A stretch of 64,000 bases of DNA from Rotaria sordida. Lineage: Eukaryota > Rotifera > Eurotatoria > Philodinida > Philodinidae. Position 1 is the stretch's first letter; the number at the start of each line of letters is the position of its first letter. Below are positions 24,901 to 40,900 of the stretch, piece by piece. Below the pieces are notes generated by a model. The model had not been told where the DNA came from. It saw nothing but the letters and a program-made list of their open reading frames with translations, and did no database searches. The position numbers were made by a program, and so were the translations under genes. The stretch covers positions 81,842-145,841 of the forward strand of contig CAJNOL010000393.1 of the NCBI GenBank assembly GCA_905250125.1, in the 5' to 3' direction.

Positions 24901-25924
24901 GTATGCTGGTTTCAAATGAATATGGTCGTTCGTCGACAAACATGAGTCTATATCGAATGTCTGGCACTGGTCAACTACACAATTTTGAAACTTATGCTGG
25001 TTTGCGATTTTTTCTCTATCTATCTATTCGATTATTCTAGTTGTTCTTTTATTCTTATTAGTTGTAACGGATATCTCATCTGACACTGGAAGTATCGAAG
25101 GTGGTACAATCTTAACAATTAATGGAGAATATTTCAGTGAAAGTAATCAATATCCACTGGCCGTCAATGTTGGTGATGAGTCATGCAATATCATCAGTTC
25201 TGAATTGACTTTTATTCAATGTCAAACATCAACAACGCCCGTTAACAATCGCAATCATTATCGTGGTAAGTCGATTATCAAAGGAAATGAATTATTCTCT
25301 AAATATATATAGGTGGCCGTGGCCTACACATCTTCTATCAACCTGGTTTCACTAGTTTAGTATGTTAAACACTAGTTATTGTTCTTCTATACATCAGTTA
25401 ATCTTTTTTTTTCTTAACTATTATCAAGACGAGTTTAGGCAATGCGAATCCTCCAATGCCCAGTGCCACTGCCAATCGAACATGGACAGGAGAAGCTTCA
25501 TTTTCCTCTAATTTTCCATCTGGTGCTACCGTATGGTTCATTGGATTTCTACGTACACCAATGACGGCTGCATTCAATTTTCGGTTGGAAACCAATTCTC
25601 AAGCCATATTATATCTGAGCAGTGATGAAGATCCTACTAACAAAGCACGAATTGCCACGAACTCAGCCCCAAATTCAAACAGAATTGTACTACAAAATAA
25701 TACTGAGTGAGTGAAAGAGCGATGATCAATATATCGACGATATTCATTGTTTGCTTTTACATAGCTATTACATGCTTTGTGTGGGCTCCACTTCGATGGG
25801 CAATTTTCGTTTAGAAATAAAAACAGCTATGCAACCATTGAATGCAAGGGCAGGAATGAGCTCATCCGGTACGAGTGAAATTCAACGTATTACCATTGGT
25901 GCTCCCGTTACGAATGAACAGCAG
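21960..25924 (+). other. Fibrocystin-like gene, exons 1-9: signal peptide, IPT 1-3, start of PA14-like region
   Basis: Exons: 21960-22017, 23837-24329, 24386-24439, 24753-24808, 24886-24999, 25062-25265, 25313-25359, 25429-25706, 25765-25924. Exon 1 encodes MGSTSKSLGLLLLIVIQSA, a clear signal peptide. It joins exon 2 in phase 1 across a 1.8-kb intron that contains a 970-bp palindrome. IPT folds are seen in exon 2 (GGTLLWIYGTGFA and ITNISPTSG) and exon 6 (GGTILTINGEYF). From exon 7 on (GGRGLHIFYQPG, then TVWFIGFLRTP and ILYLSSDEDP) the sequence resembles the PA14 domain of the family. Confidence 0.85.
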
Positions 25925-28900
25925 GTAATTTAAAATGAGTTATCAAAAAGTTTTTAAACTTAAGTTTAAGAAAAAAAATCTACTACACATTTTCTCTCAT
26001 GCTAAAACATGTTCTTTCAAAGGTAAAACATTCGTGCACAAAAGAAAACTGCTATCAAAAGGTATTCTCTAATGCTTTTTTTGTACGTATAAAATCAAAT
26101 CAACAAATAGCTTTATCACTAGAATATTGGATCATATTGACTATAGATATGAAGCAAGACTGATTTGGTTTTCACAGATAAAAATATTCTACTTCATCGT
26201 TCTAGAAGATCGAAAAGACATTTATTACATAAATATATTTTACTGTCGACTAATGATTATCAATTGTTTAAGACTCTCATTTTCAAATGATTTACAACAT
26301 GAAAATACATATATTTAAGTATTGTGTTTTCTTTTTTAGCGTATTGTCTATATGACTAATTTGGCTACCGCTGGAGTCGCTGAAGTTCAAGATGTAGAAG
26401 CTGTTTTTGAAATATTTCAAATCGGATTTGAAGGAGTGTATACAGGTTGGTTCTCTCATATTCTTTAATTTCTTTTTTTAATGAAATGTTCAATTCATTA
26501 TCAAAAATGTAGGACTTCTTGATGGTCCACCACCTCCGCAAGATATTCAGGATGCTCTCAATGATTTGCCGACAATCTTTCCGTTATCTGTTACGGTCGT
26601 ACTCGTAGGCACGGCATATCGAGTCACATTTCCAGTCGAAATGGGCGATGTTTCACCATTTACTGTCATATCCGCAGCATACAATCAAACGCAGAGAGCA
26701 ACCGAAATAGTACAAGGCATTCCGTCGAATTCGAAGATAGCCTTTCAGCTCGATGGAGCAACAACAAGCTACTTGAATTTTCGAGATGATAATATAACAG
26801 ATGCTATACTAAGAGATGAGTTTATGAATTTGTTCAATATTCGATGTCCACCGTCATTGAATAATCCACTTACAACACCATCTATTGTTTATACGGAGGA
26901 ATTTGAAGCCACAGGCTCATTCGATGAGTCTTTCGATATTAAAGATATGGCCTTCTGTGGACGTGGTGCACTAAGAAACTCAAGTCAAAATCTTATCTAT
27001 GGAAACACATTGATTGCAGATTACATGTGCTTTGCTTATAAGATCGTTATAGGAGGATCGATTACTATAAACTTTCTAATTGAAAACGATGGAAATCCAC
27101 CAGTTCTCGAAAATATTCCTATGAATCTAAGAGCAGATTCACGTTGGCACTATACATGCATCAATCTACGTGACACACTTGAACAGTATTCTTTTATGTA
27201 TTTAACTGTTACATCGTTTGTAATTCTTCAAGCCAATCTCAGTTATTTCGCTCCATTAACTATCATGATTGATACAGTGACATTACGTAATACCTTACCT
27301 ATCGGCTATGAGGATGACAATATGATTATGTCAACCGATCAATCATCCATAGGTCCATGTACATTTCCATTTTTTTACAACGGTAAAAATCATTCATCAT
27401 GTGTACTTGACGATTATAATCTGCCTATATGTGGTTTAACTTCCAATAGAAGATTCTACTGTCAAAATTCATCTATTGAAGGCGTTCGACGACTCTATCC
27501 GAAATATCAGTTGTTAGATAATTCATTTCAAGCCAATCATATACCATCGAATAGTACTATTGATATTTCCTTTCGATATACAGCATGCATGTCACCATCA
27601 TTGGTCAGAGTACTACCACCGGCTGTCAGTGAATAATATTTTTCATCAGCTCACAATTAAATCTAGTTTTTTTTTGTTTAGGTTGGTCAAGTAATTTCAA
27701 TTAGAAATGCTTCAAAACCGGTCCGTGGCTATTATTCTATAATGTTCGATGGACAAATATATTCTCCGATTCCGGTAGCAATAAGTGGATCCAATTTAGC
27801 CAATGTACTTCAATCATTCTCCGATTTCGGTTACGTAAATGTAAGTCGCACGGGAGAATGTTATCAGTACGCATACACGATTCAATGGTTAGTCAATGGT
27901 GAGCAACCACTCATTTCAATAGCGAATTCGTCTCAAGTGACACCAATCAATACACCAATGATTGTTTCGTCCATACAACGTGGTAGTACTATCAATGTAT
28001 TCTACAATCTACCAAATGATATACTACGAACCTACCATATGACACCTCAGGTCAGTTTCTTTCCATACTCGTGATTTTCATATCTGATTGTATTTATAGG
28101 TAGAAGTACTTGTGGGTGGTTATCCGTCTTATTGTTCCAAAGAGAATAACAGTTGTGAATTTCAACGGTCAATTAGCGATACACCTCAGATTACATCTGT
28201 CGAGCAGAATGGAACAACAGTAACTATTCGTGGTACTGGATTTAGTATGAATTTCGAGTCTAACATGATTTCAATTGGTGAAAGTGGCTCGTGTACCGTA
28301 CAAGCAGTGAGTGTAACATCAATTCAATGCACTATTATCAACGCACCTTCAGGTCGACACATTCTACAACTCAACGTTGCTAATAAAGGTCTTGCTTCAA
28401 GTAACGATATTTATATGGTTAATGTGCCGTTATTTATCACTTCATTTGAACCAAATGGAGGAGACTCCGGTGGAGGTTATACATTGACAGTTGTTGGAGG
28501 TGGATTTTCATCGAATGCTCTAATCACTCTGGGCGAAAATTTTTGTATAAATGTGATCGTCATCAGTTTCACTACCATCCAATGTATCGTTCCTCCAAGT
28601 AGCAGTGGAAGCTTAACTCAAGTAAGGGTAACTGTCATTGATAGTACGAATTCAGCTATGGCAACTGTACAATTCACATACAATGTAACAATTGCACCAA
28701 CTATTCATTCTATCAATCCAACGTATGTGACAATGAGTGGTGGATTATTAGAGATTAATGGTACCGGATTTGGCAATCGTGATATTTCCGTTTTTGTTGT
28801 TACGAAAAATGCTCGTATTTTAGCCTCATCAAACAATCATATTCTAGTGAGTTTGAGTGCACTACCACCCGGACTCTATCCAATCACAGTTCGTACGTCA

Positions 28901-31900
28901 ATGGGTTTTGCACGACCTCTCTTTCATATTGAATATCGATTCTATATACAACAAATATCACCACAAGTTGGCTCAGCCTACGGCGGCACTGATATTTATC
29001 TTAATGGCAAAGGTTTCGAAAATGGAACACGTATTCAACTTCGTGATCGAAATAATCGCATTGCTCCTTGCAATATTCTTTCAGTTCAATCGAATCAAAT
29101 TCATTGTCGAACAACGTCACCTTCTCGTCAAGTGACAATCACATCGTATGGCACCCATCCAACATATGGATTTGGTTATTCGTGGTTTCCTATTCGTGAA
29201 ACAGTACAACAAGGAACTATTGTTACATGGTATTGGGATTCAGCTCAACTTCTTTCACCAGTTTATTACAAAGTACAACAAGTTGCCAACGCATACAGTA
29301 CCACACCAGTACCAAGCGGATTTGATTCGGGTCCAGTAACGTCTTCTGGTAAGTAATAATTTATCAAAAGAACATGAACTTTACCTATCTCGTTTTTATA
29401 GGTTCATTTTCTCATCAATTCGATACCTTGGGTACTTTCTATTATTGGGCGCCGAATGTCCATCAATCTAGTGGATATTCCATGCGAGGTACCATTGATG
29501 TTGTAGTTCGAGAATCTGAAACAATGACTGTAGAAGCCGTTTGGGATAAATTTACTGGTAAGTTTCAATTCGATAGACGTTTATTTTCAAGACAAATTTG
29601 TTTTTATGCTTTAGCTCAAACATGTACATTTCCATTTATTTTTAATTCGGTTAATTATACGGCATGTACTGCGGCGAATGATACGCAATTATGGTGCTCG
29701 CCAACACCCATCTACACAGGACAAAGACTCTATTGCACTCCAACAGGTATATTCATCGCTCACTTAGAAGATAAAGAATATGTTTATCTTTATGAAAATA
29801 TCATACAAAGTTTTTAGTAATATTGTGTTATTCTTTAAAAGAAACTATTCATGACAATAGTTTATTATTGAAACTCGAAGAAAACTACTAACTAGAATTG
29901 TCATTTTCGTTTCTTGATGGACAAGGTCTATGATGTAAAGAGCAGATATATTGTATAGAATCCCCCAAAAGAACTGAAGTTTTCGCTCGTAAGTTAATTC
30001 TTTTCATATTCAAGTTGTGTCTATTGTATATCATAATAAATTTCAATCAAATCTATGTTTTTCTTTATGTTTAGTTCCGATACCTAATCCATCCTGCTCT
30101 TGGACTACTCTTAATGTGAGTTCATGTTCTGAATCCATACCAACATCATCTAATCCGACTCAATTTCTTTCTACAACATGTACGATCGAATCGATTACAG
30201 GCATATCACCTACGGAAGGCACTGTTGGAACTGAATTAACAATCACAGGTTTCGTATTTCTTGATGTTTTTTGTGTTTATTATTAGCTATTTATTATAGG
30301 CACACACTTCAGTGGAAATATGTGTGATTATGATATTCAAATAGGATCATCCTATCATTGTCCTATCATAAACATGTCATCGACTGAACTTCTTTGTCAG
30401 ATTACAACATACTCTATGCTAGATCCGAGAACAGACCATATTGTTCGTGTTGCTCGTTATCGTCAAGGCTATCTTGCTAATCAAAATCAAATGCGATTTA
30501 GATTTCTACCATCAATCTCAAACATTACTCCTATGATCGGTAGATTTTTCTGAGATATGTTTTTGTAAAAATAATTGATTGTTTTTTTTGTCGACCGTTT
30601 TGTTTTTAGGTTCAATTTATGGTGGTACTCATGTGACAATCGATGGAGAAGGTTTCATATCCGATGATACACTCGTGTTTATCGGTGGTACCAATTATAC
30701 ACATCGAGGATCTGTATCCTATTCACAAATCATCTTCATTACTCCACCAGAGTTAACATATGTGAATTTGAATATAAACGTATTCGTTTATGTTCGTACG
30801 AGTCAGTCAGTATGTCTTATGCCATCGTGCCATTTCTCTTGGACAACAAGTGTTACGCCGTACTTTAATTCAGTGAATCCGTTACACATCCGTGGCACTA
30901 TGAATTTAACTATTACCGGCCAAAATTTGATTAGTGGTGGAACAACATTGGCCAATGTTCATGTGAATATCCATGACAATGCTTGTAATATCACACAGAT
31001 GAGCAATAATTCGATTGCATGTACAGTAAGTGGTATCGAAGCTGGTGAACATCGTATCGATGCATTCATTGATGGTTTGTTATTTACGACTAGACAATAT
31101 GATTGAATGCATGAATTTTTTTGCAATTTCAGGTATTGGTAATGTTTATTCATTGTTGAATATTACATCTGATGCCGTTGTGTCGACGGTAACACCTGTC
31201 AGTAGTAGTGTTCATGGTGGTGCTACATTAACCATTGATGGCCATGGCTTTTCGAACAATGCCAGTGAAATTCAAATTACGATTGGCTCAAATTCATGTC
31301 CTGTAATTGAAGCAATAGAGAGTCGAATTGAATGCACCATACCTCCTCAGGGTAGTAGTTCCAATACAGCTAACATTAGTATCAGTTCACATCAAATTTC
31401 TTTTCCATCTTCATTTATATTGAATTACAACAACACAATAACACCAAATATCACTTCTGTAAGTCCAACTTTTGGCAGTAACTCACAAGTTTTAGTTATT
31501 ACGGGACATAACTTTGTTGGTACTGGACAAACCGATGTTACCGTAGGAGATACTCCTTGCAATATCACTACACGTTCAATGGGATCCATTACATGCACAG
31601 TTGGCTCGAGTCTATCAGCTGGCAATCATACAATTAATGTTCATGTAGACGATATTGGAGATTCTAATGAAGATATTGTCTATAGACATGATCTTTCCAT
31701 TACAAGTATAACACCATCGGAAGGAGGCTATGGTGGTGGTATATCAAGTACGATTCGTGGCAATGGATTCAAGGGAACTGATGTCGACGTGAATGTATGT
31801 AATAAATCTTGTTTATCAATACAAATTGAATCTAATGATCAACTCACCTGTGTGACACCTCCGATATCTATGGCTTCAATGAATACTGTGTGCAATATGA

Positions 31901-34900
31901 CAGTGGATGTTGATGGCATCAGAAAAAATACAGTATTCACCTATAAAATTAATTTGACCGCAACGGTAACATCAGTGAGTCCAAGTCGAGGTGGAACTGG
32001 TGGTGGAACAACAATTACAATTAATGGAACCGATTTTCCGTGAGTCTTTCGAATTTTACATCCTTTTTATAAAGACTTTTTCCGTTTAGAACTTCGATAA
32101 ATGCTGTAACAGTAACTATTAATGATATACCGTGCTCCGTGCAAACAGTCACAACAACAAGTATTACCTGTGAGACAGGTAGTCATCGATATTCAAGTGT
32201 ACGAGCTCCAATCATGGTATCTATCAATGGCAGTGGTTATGCTATTGGTTCAGTTTACTTTCAATACATCGATCTTTGGTCAAGTCCATGGACATGGGGT
32301 GGTGATGAACCACCGGAAGCTGGTACACTTGTGGTGATTGAAAATCAGGAGACTATCTATTTGGATATTGAGACACCTATTTTGAAAGTACTTGTCATTG
32401 ATAATGCTACATTGATCTTCGATGATTTTCAAGATGTTGCTTTGAATGTCGAATATATTGTCATTGTTAATGGTGGTCGTCTTGCAGTTGGAACAGAATC
32501 AAATCCATTTCAACATCGTGGTGTCATCAACATGTATGGACACTTACGATCGATTGAATTACCTATTTGTAAGTGATATTCATTTTTGTATTATCATCTT
32601 CTAAGATTTGTTGTCGGTTAGATGGTGCTAAAGTATTGGCTATTCGTGAAGGTACGTTGGACATGCACGGAATACCTACTATTCGAATTTGGACACGATT
32701 GGGAGCAACAGCTAGCAATGGTTCATCAACAATCACTCTTTTGCAACCTGTCAATTGGACTGTCGACAGTCAAATTGTTATTGCAACTACAAGTGATCGT
32801 TTTAGTCAGAAAGAAAGTGAAATTCGTCGTATTAAGAATATTTCATCGAATGGGTTAATATTAACTCTGGATAAACCATTAACATATACCCATTTAGGTA
32901 TTACACAAATGTTGAATTCAACAACTGTTGAAATTCGTGGTGAAGTGGGTCTTCTTTCGCACAACGTCATCTTTCAAGGTTTCTAGAGATGAAAATTTAC
33001 GTATATTTTATAAGATAGAATAATTTTCTTGTTTAGGTTCCATTACTGAAACATGGGATGAAATTATAGAAGCATGCCCAGCTGGATTCAATCCAGGTAA
33101 AATAAGATTGAATAAGTTGATCATTACTGAAAAACAATTAAGATTCAATGTCTTCAAAATATAGAAATTATAATAACTTTATTTTCAGACGAATTTGCCG
33201 TACAGACATGTTTTCTTGGTCGATATGGACAAGAGATCGGTTCTGATCAGTTCGGTGCAATGATTATGGTTAGCCAGGATGATAATATTACCAATAGTAG
33301 TCAACGAGTTGCTGTTCGTCTATCGAATGTCGAAGTAAAGCATTGCTTGTTGTGCTGCTTTTCATTTCTCTGATTTTTACGCGATAGGTTTTTCATGTTG
33401 GTCAAGCATTTCGTCTTGATCGTTATGCAATACATTTTCAGAGAAATGGTAATATGAGTGAATCCTATGTAAAATCATCGTCTATTCATGAATCATTCAA
33501 CCGAGCTATTCACATTCAAGCTAGCAATTATATCACCATTGAGGACAATGTTATCTATAATATCATGTATGAGTTTGATATTTAGTAAGATATTTACTAA
33601 TTATTTGTGTTGAATGTATGAATAGGGGAAATGCAATGTTTTTATCGGATGGTATTGAGGTTGGACATGTTTTTCGAGGCAATCTGGCCATTTTTGTTCG
33701 AACAAGTTCGAGTCTTCTTAATGAAGATCTTACACCAGCAGCATTTTGGGTAAGATATAATTATCTGACGAAATTTACTTGAAAAGTTATTTATGTATAT
33801 AGTTGAGCAATCCCAATAATTTTGTCGAATTCAATGCGGTAGCTGGCACGACTCATTATGGTTATTGGTATCGATTCGATAATAAACCTGAAGGATTTTC
33901 ACTTCAAACCTATCCTGATTACTGTCCCAATCGACAACCTTTTGGTAGCTTCTACAATAATAGTGTGCATAGTACGGGTCGATTTGGAGTTTGGATCTAT
34001 CCTGAATATGCTCCAACAATGTTCGGTGATTGTAATGGTACTTATCCAACGCAAGCAACAATTGAAGGTTTGATTGCGTGGAAAAATAATAAAGGAATCG
34101 AAGTAGTCATGTCTCGCACGATACAAATCAAGAATGCATTAGTTTTTGACAATGCTGACATGGGTATTGCCTACATTACAGCTGTCGGCCATCAAGAAAC
34201 CAATCCACCATATTTACGTCCAACATTCTATGATGGTTTGAATGGCTCATTGGTAGTTGATAGTATAATTATCGGTGATGTCGGTATTTCTCCTACTCCA
34301 ATCATACCAAAGACTGCTGGTCTTGTTGGTAAGTAAGCGATGTGAATGTAGAAAATATAAATCTAGGAGATATATGGTTCGGAAATCTATTTGTCAGATG
34401 CGAAAGAGAAGTAAAGATGACAAGTTTTGTTTTTATCTGTACTCTTTCTAGGACTGTTTTCTTCGTTGTCCTATTAATAATATGACAATGTCTATGTATG
34501 ATTGATTTTTTTCTATGAGTCAGGTTGGTTTAGTCATACCCTTTGTCATTTATATTGTTCTAAATTATTACATCTTTGTTGATTGTTATAGTTATGTGGG
34601 ATCGTGGCCTTCGTGTTCGGAATGTTGTTTTTATGAATTTTCCAAGTAATGAAACACGTGCTATATATGGACCAATCATCCTTGATCGATGTACTGATCG
34701 TTGCGGAGGTAGACGTGTACAAGATCATTCTATGCACTATTATGATTATTATTATTTATTTATATAGGTTGGCTAACATATTTCTCAAACATCTCATTTA
34801 TCGATGTTACAGTTCGTGGCAAATTTCGATGGGCCTACGATGCTTTATACTATGATGAAGATGGTAGTTTGACTGGCCAATCCGACTCGGTCATCATGGC

Positions 34901-37900
34901 TCCAGATGGTCTTACTAATACATCCTTGACTTGTACGTTAGTATCAACGTTTGAAAATGCTATTCAATGCCCTCGATCACAAGGTGCTTGGTTACGATTT
35001 TCATTTCGTGAAATATTAGAAAGACCTTTGGGTCGACTATTTATTGATAATGATATGAATTCAACGACTATCGTGCCATGGCTTCGAGAACAGCTAACCT
35101 ATCCAAATGGATATTTAGTTGTATTGCAAGCAAATCAATCGTACATATTGCGATTTGAAACAACTATAGTAAGCATATCTGATCATTTCTTTTTATAGAA
35201 TTCTTTTATTGTGAATTTGGCTTTAATTAGACTTCTCAACAGATGAGATATACAGGTGTTGTTTACGATGTAGCTCCAGGTGATTATCTCATCATTCAGC
35301 ATCGCATGAACGTTGCACCATATAAAGCGAATACAACAATCGATCGACAAATGATTTTAGGATCAATAACTCCACTATCGGCATCGACTAGTACGAATGG
35401 TGATTGGTACTATGACGGTGTTACTTCACTTTTTTCGTACATCAGTATATAGAAGCGTCACTTAATTTCTTCTTTTTGTTGTACATCATTTTTCATTTAG
35501 TTCTAAACCCATTAACGGCTAATGCAAGTGTCGACATAGAACTCTCATATCAAGTGTACATATGTCCATGTAATAGTTGTGGATGTCCTGTGACTACGAC
35601 AACAACAACAACAACAACGACAGCAACAACAGCTTCAACAACATCAGCTACAACAGCGACGACAACAACAGCAACCACATCCACAACAACATCAGCAACA
35701 ACATCGACGTCAACATCAGCAACAACAGAGACGACAACATCAGCAACAACAACCACAACCACATCAGCAACCACAACAACTTCCACTACGTCTACAACGG
35801 CTACTAGAACGACGACGACAACCACCATGTACCTGCCTCCAATACAACCTTGTAACGAATTACCAACAAGTCCGCAAGTGGTACGAGAGTTCTTTTGTAA
35901 CTTTAGGAAAAAAAAACTCGCTCAGTACAAAATAATTTATCTAGAAAAATATTCAACGATCATGTTTCTAGTTAACTTTATTGATCTTTCTTTGTAGTGC
36001 CAAAGTATCGATATTAAATATTGGTCAGTCGATTCTCACTGGACATTTGGACCACAAGATTATATAAATTGGAGTAAGTTGTCTAATATCTATTATCTAT
36101 ATATTATCAAAAATACATTATAGTTGGTGTTAAACCTGATCATGACAATAATATCTTTGTTCCTCGGTGTATTTGGCTAATTATCGATTATCCACTTCCA
36201 CGTATTCGAGCATTGAGAATTGATGGTGTCGTCGAATTTCAACAGGTATAAAAATCTTTCCTACGCGAATCTTTACGTGTTTACTAGCTTTTTTTTAGGG
36301 ACGAAGTCATATAATGAATGTTGATAACATTATTATCAATGGTGGTCGGCTAATTGCTGGTAAATATCCTTGTTTCCAGGAGATTTTAGTTATTTTTATG
36401 GATCTCTAATAGGTTTACCGAATGCACCATTCAATGGTAGTGTCGATATAATTATGAAGAATAGTGGTCCAATTACTATACAATTGCCTCAAAATTATCC
36501 GATATTAGTGCCAAAAATGATCAGTGTTTTAGGTGGTATCGATTTACATGGTATCTCACATAGAATTACTTGGACACGTCTAGCTATGACCGCTGTATCA
36601 GGTCAAAATATCATTACTTTAAGTCAATCTGTTAATTGGGTTGTTGGCGATGAAATCATTATAACAACCACTGATACGAACATTTCTCATACTGAGCGAC
36701 ATCGTATTGTCAATATACAGAATGCAACAGTAATATATACAGCAACACCACTTGCTTATACTCATCTTGTTATTCAACATACATTCGTCAATGGACAAGT
36801 GATCAATGTGGCAGCTGCTGTCGGATTATTGACACGTAATGTACGTATAATTAATCAAAATTCGGGTTCTAGTTTGTCTGGATTTCGAATATTTATGACC
36901 GAATATCAAACAGATGTGTGGCATATTTACTCCAGTCGCTATTACAGTACATGCTACAGGGGTTATGCTCGAATATCGAATACACAATTTATTGGTTTCG
37001 GACAGTTAGACGATAGTTACAATACGGATCAACGATCAGGCATCTATATGAGTCGTCTTGGCGATTACAATCCAAACCGAGCTACTTTCATCAATGCTTC
37101 TTCATTCGATAGTGGATTCAATGCAGCGTAAGTATCCGAATATAATTAATTACTTTGCTTTATCATTTTCGATATCTACAGAATTAGTATGTTGGGTACC
37201 AATGGTATATCTATTGCAAATAATGTCATTTACAATACATATCGATCAGGTCTTGTTGTAACTGGAACGAACAATATCATTCAAAATAATCTCGTTACAA
37301 CTGTCTATTGGTTGGGTACAGGTCAAATACCATCGGTAGCCGAATTCAATTTCAATAATGATGGTGCTATTATGTCTCGTGATGTTAATAGTGTCAGATT
37401 ACTAGTATGTATTGACATTTTGATGATATTGTTCATTTCTTTTTCTATGAATACTCGTTGTCAATTGATAGGATAATATGGTAGCTGGTGTTGAACGTTT
37501 AGCATATCGAATTCATGGTGAATCATGTGGAGGTTCGGATATTTACGTTCCACCAAATATAACCAATGAATATTGGAATAATGAAGCACATTCGGCTATG
37601 TCTGGCGTCAACGTTTTGCCAGTAGACAAAGGATTTATCTATGATCGAAGTAGGTGTTTTACCAATGTCATTCTTTTGTGAATATTCTATTCTCTTTTGT
37701 CTATTGTAGAATGTGTGTTGATCAAAGGATTCAAGTAAAACCTATAATCATAGCATTAGAGGAAACGAGAGTTTTTATCTAATTTTACTTTTTAAATAAA
37801 TAGAGTTTACAAAGCATGGTACTATGGTTTCTACATCAATTCACCTCGAAATATTACTATTAGTTCATGTTCATCAATCGATAGTCATGTCGGTATTTTT

Positions 37901-40900
37901 ACTTATATCCTTGGACCATCAGGTAATCCTATTTCTTTGCTAATATTATTGAGTTCTTCTCTATGCTTGATTAGCTTTATCACATGTATCGATTGCTAGT
38001 CGTGTTAATATTAATGATTCGATTGTCATTGGTTCAATTACATCACAAGATTGTAATGATAAAATCGATTCAAATTCCATCAATATTCGACTATCACAAA
38101 TGGCCATACCTGGTGTATCCGACAATTCATCTTTCAATATTACTGCTGGTCGAGTGGGTATCGTTTTTCCAACAGTATCACGAAATAACTTTATGCCTAT
38201 TCGTTCATGGACTGGAATTGGCATTTATCCTTGTCGTAAGTGAATACAAAACATTATAATTGATGATTGAATAATTTCTCTAGTTAATGGTTCAATGTCA
38301 ATCATAAATACAACTTTTGCTTTCTTCAATGATACTTGTGGTCGACATGACGTTGCAATTCAAGTGTCACAGAGAAATGATGATGGACAATTTCCGATTA
38401 CAACACGTTCTCTATTTGTCTATAATACATCGGAGGAAAATCTTATTTTCAATGGTCTGCCAAATTTAGGTGTAGTCAATCCGAGCAGATGTGGTGGTAA
38501 GTCGATTTCATGTATAAACTTATTTGTTAAATTATCGTTGCAGACATGGATTGTGATGGTTTGAAAAAGAATTTGTTGATCGATACAGATGGTTCACTTT
38601 TTGGTCAACCAGCCAGTGTCTTTTCATACGCTGAAGCTTTATGGGGTCAGTTATTGGCATGAATTAATCAATCAGAAAATAATTTCAAAACATTCTTTTT
38701 TATCTAGGAAATCAACAACATGGCATTGGAGATTTTCGCATTCCTTTAGTAGCATACACCAACTTGACTGGACATAGAATGAACATTAACTTAACTCATC
38801 CGTACCGTGGCATTAGTCGTACAAATTCTTGTTCTCTTCGATCATCATGGGGAATGTACATTTGTAATTCGACGACTGACTATCGTATGTTAATTATTGA
38901 AAGTATGGATTCAGATACGGAAAAACGACGTCTTTCACCTGTTGCTATTATGTCCAAGAGTGGTTACATTGATCTAATCAATGGACCTCAAGATCAGACG
39001 TTTTGCAATGGTTATTCATGTCGAAAACGTATTTCAACATTTATGGCTATCATTCAATCTGAACAAACCTATGACATATATTTCTCAAGTACTCCACCTC
39101 GACAAACACGTTTTCGTATACTCAATGCAAATTCTAGTATAAAATGTATTTTGGCACTTTATTTTTATTCATTACAACAAATTGATTTTTATGCGAATAC
39201 ATTGTATGTACCACCAACGAATCGAGATCTTCGGTCTCCTGGTCTCATGTTACTCGATCAACCAAACAATGTCACCTTATTATCACCACCTGGAAGCAAT
39301 TATTTCAATAGGTTTGATTTATTTTTAAACATCGTCTTTTGGAAATGATTATTGTTGATTCTTTTTATTCTGTTGTCTGTAAATAGAACATATCAAATGG
39401 CCTATTTTCTCATTGATGGTAACACTACTATTGATGTGAAAATATCACCACTACTGATTCTGTCTTTTGGTTTTCCACCAATCAGTCCATCAGCATTTTT
39501 CTCTACCAATCTTGTTAACAATCTAGCCATGTTGTTGAATATCAATCCAGAGAAAATTCGACGTGTTAACATTGTTTCAGCCTCGAATAATACGTAACAG
39601 TGCTATATATTTGTTTGATTATTAATTTATTTTATTTCTTGTTCAATAGTCGTATTCGTCGACAAGCCCCATCTGTTACTGCATCTGTTCGATTACAGAT
39701 GGAACTACGTGATGAACCTCGTCCTAGTACGACAGCAGCAACTGGAATTCGAGCAGAAATTCTAGCGAATATTGCTTCGTCAATTATCAATCGTTATCAA
39801 GCAGGTGAATTACAAATAGCATGGGCAAATCTCAATATAGCAGGTGGCAATTCTCCATCGAATTTGAGTACACAAGAACCTTATGATGATTTTCAAGTTG
39901 AATTGAGTGTCATACGTCAACTTTTACTTATCACACCACCATCGAACTGTCGTCAACAAAGTCCATGTACAATTCAACCAGTACTTGTTGCCTATGATGT
40001 ACAAGGAAATGTTATTCAAAAATTAGGTTCAAACGATCGACCATGGCAAGTGAAAGCTAGTCTCGTCAATCAACCAAATGTCATGTTGCCGGGTAGTATA
40101 GCCAACTATACTAATGGACAAACACAATACAGTCTACTCACTCTACCAGATAATGGTACTTACGAAGTTCAATTTACTATGATTCTACCCGATGGTGTAA
40201 ACAGGTATTAATAAATATTATTGTCTATCTTTATGAAATCTATTGTTTTGCTCTGTAATAGTACATATTTTTGGACATTAAATCTGACAGCTCAAACTAC
40301 TAATTGCACAGTAACACAAGCAGTGCTTGCTGGTCGACAAGTTAACAATGTTTATGTTGTCAATGTTAATGAAACATTTAGTATAAGTGTTATGCCCATT
40401 GATAGTGTTACTCGACTGAGACTTGGACAAATTCAATGGGGAGGTTGGCAATGGTCTGCCAATGTCAACATGTATAGCTTACCGAGTTTTAATCGTCTCG
40501 GATCACTAGTTAGGAATAGTACATCAAGAACTATAGTCAATCTCGTAGCTGGTACTGTTACTATTACTAATCTAGCACTCAATTTTACCGGTATGTATGT
40601 GCTACAAATTCGTTCAAAGTCTTCCAACAATGAACATGACATTATGTTAACATCGAATGGTATCCTTGTCAAGGAAGATAAGAGTAAGTTCGATACTTGT
40701 AGAAGATAAATGTGTATAACTTTATGTCATTCTTCAGGTAATTTTGTTACTGAAACTGAAGGATTCTCAAGCAACATCACATTCCAAGGTGATTTTGATG
40801 CACTCAATGCTAGTGATCAACTAGAAATCAAACGTGCAACAATTTACAATTATTTACTTAGTATTGGCATGCCTCTCATTAGCGATATCGTCCTGTTGAA

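Noticed and set aside
35550..35828. 92-codon minus frame of Val/Asp repeats and a plus frame of Asn/Asp repeats
   Set aside because: Shadows of the Thr-rich coding repeat in exon 30 of the fibrocystin-like gene.
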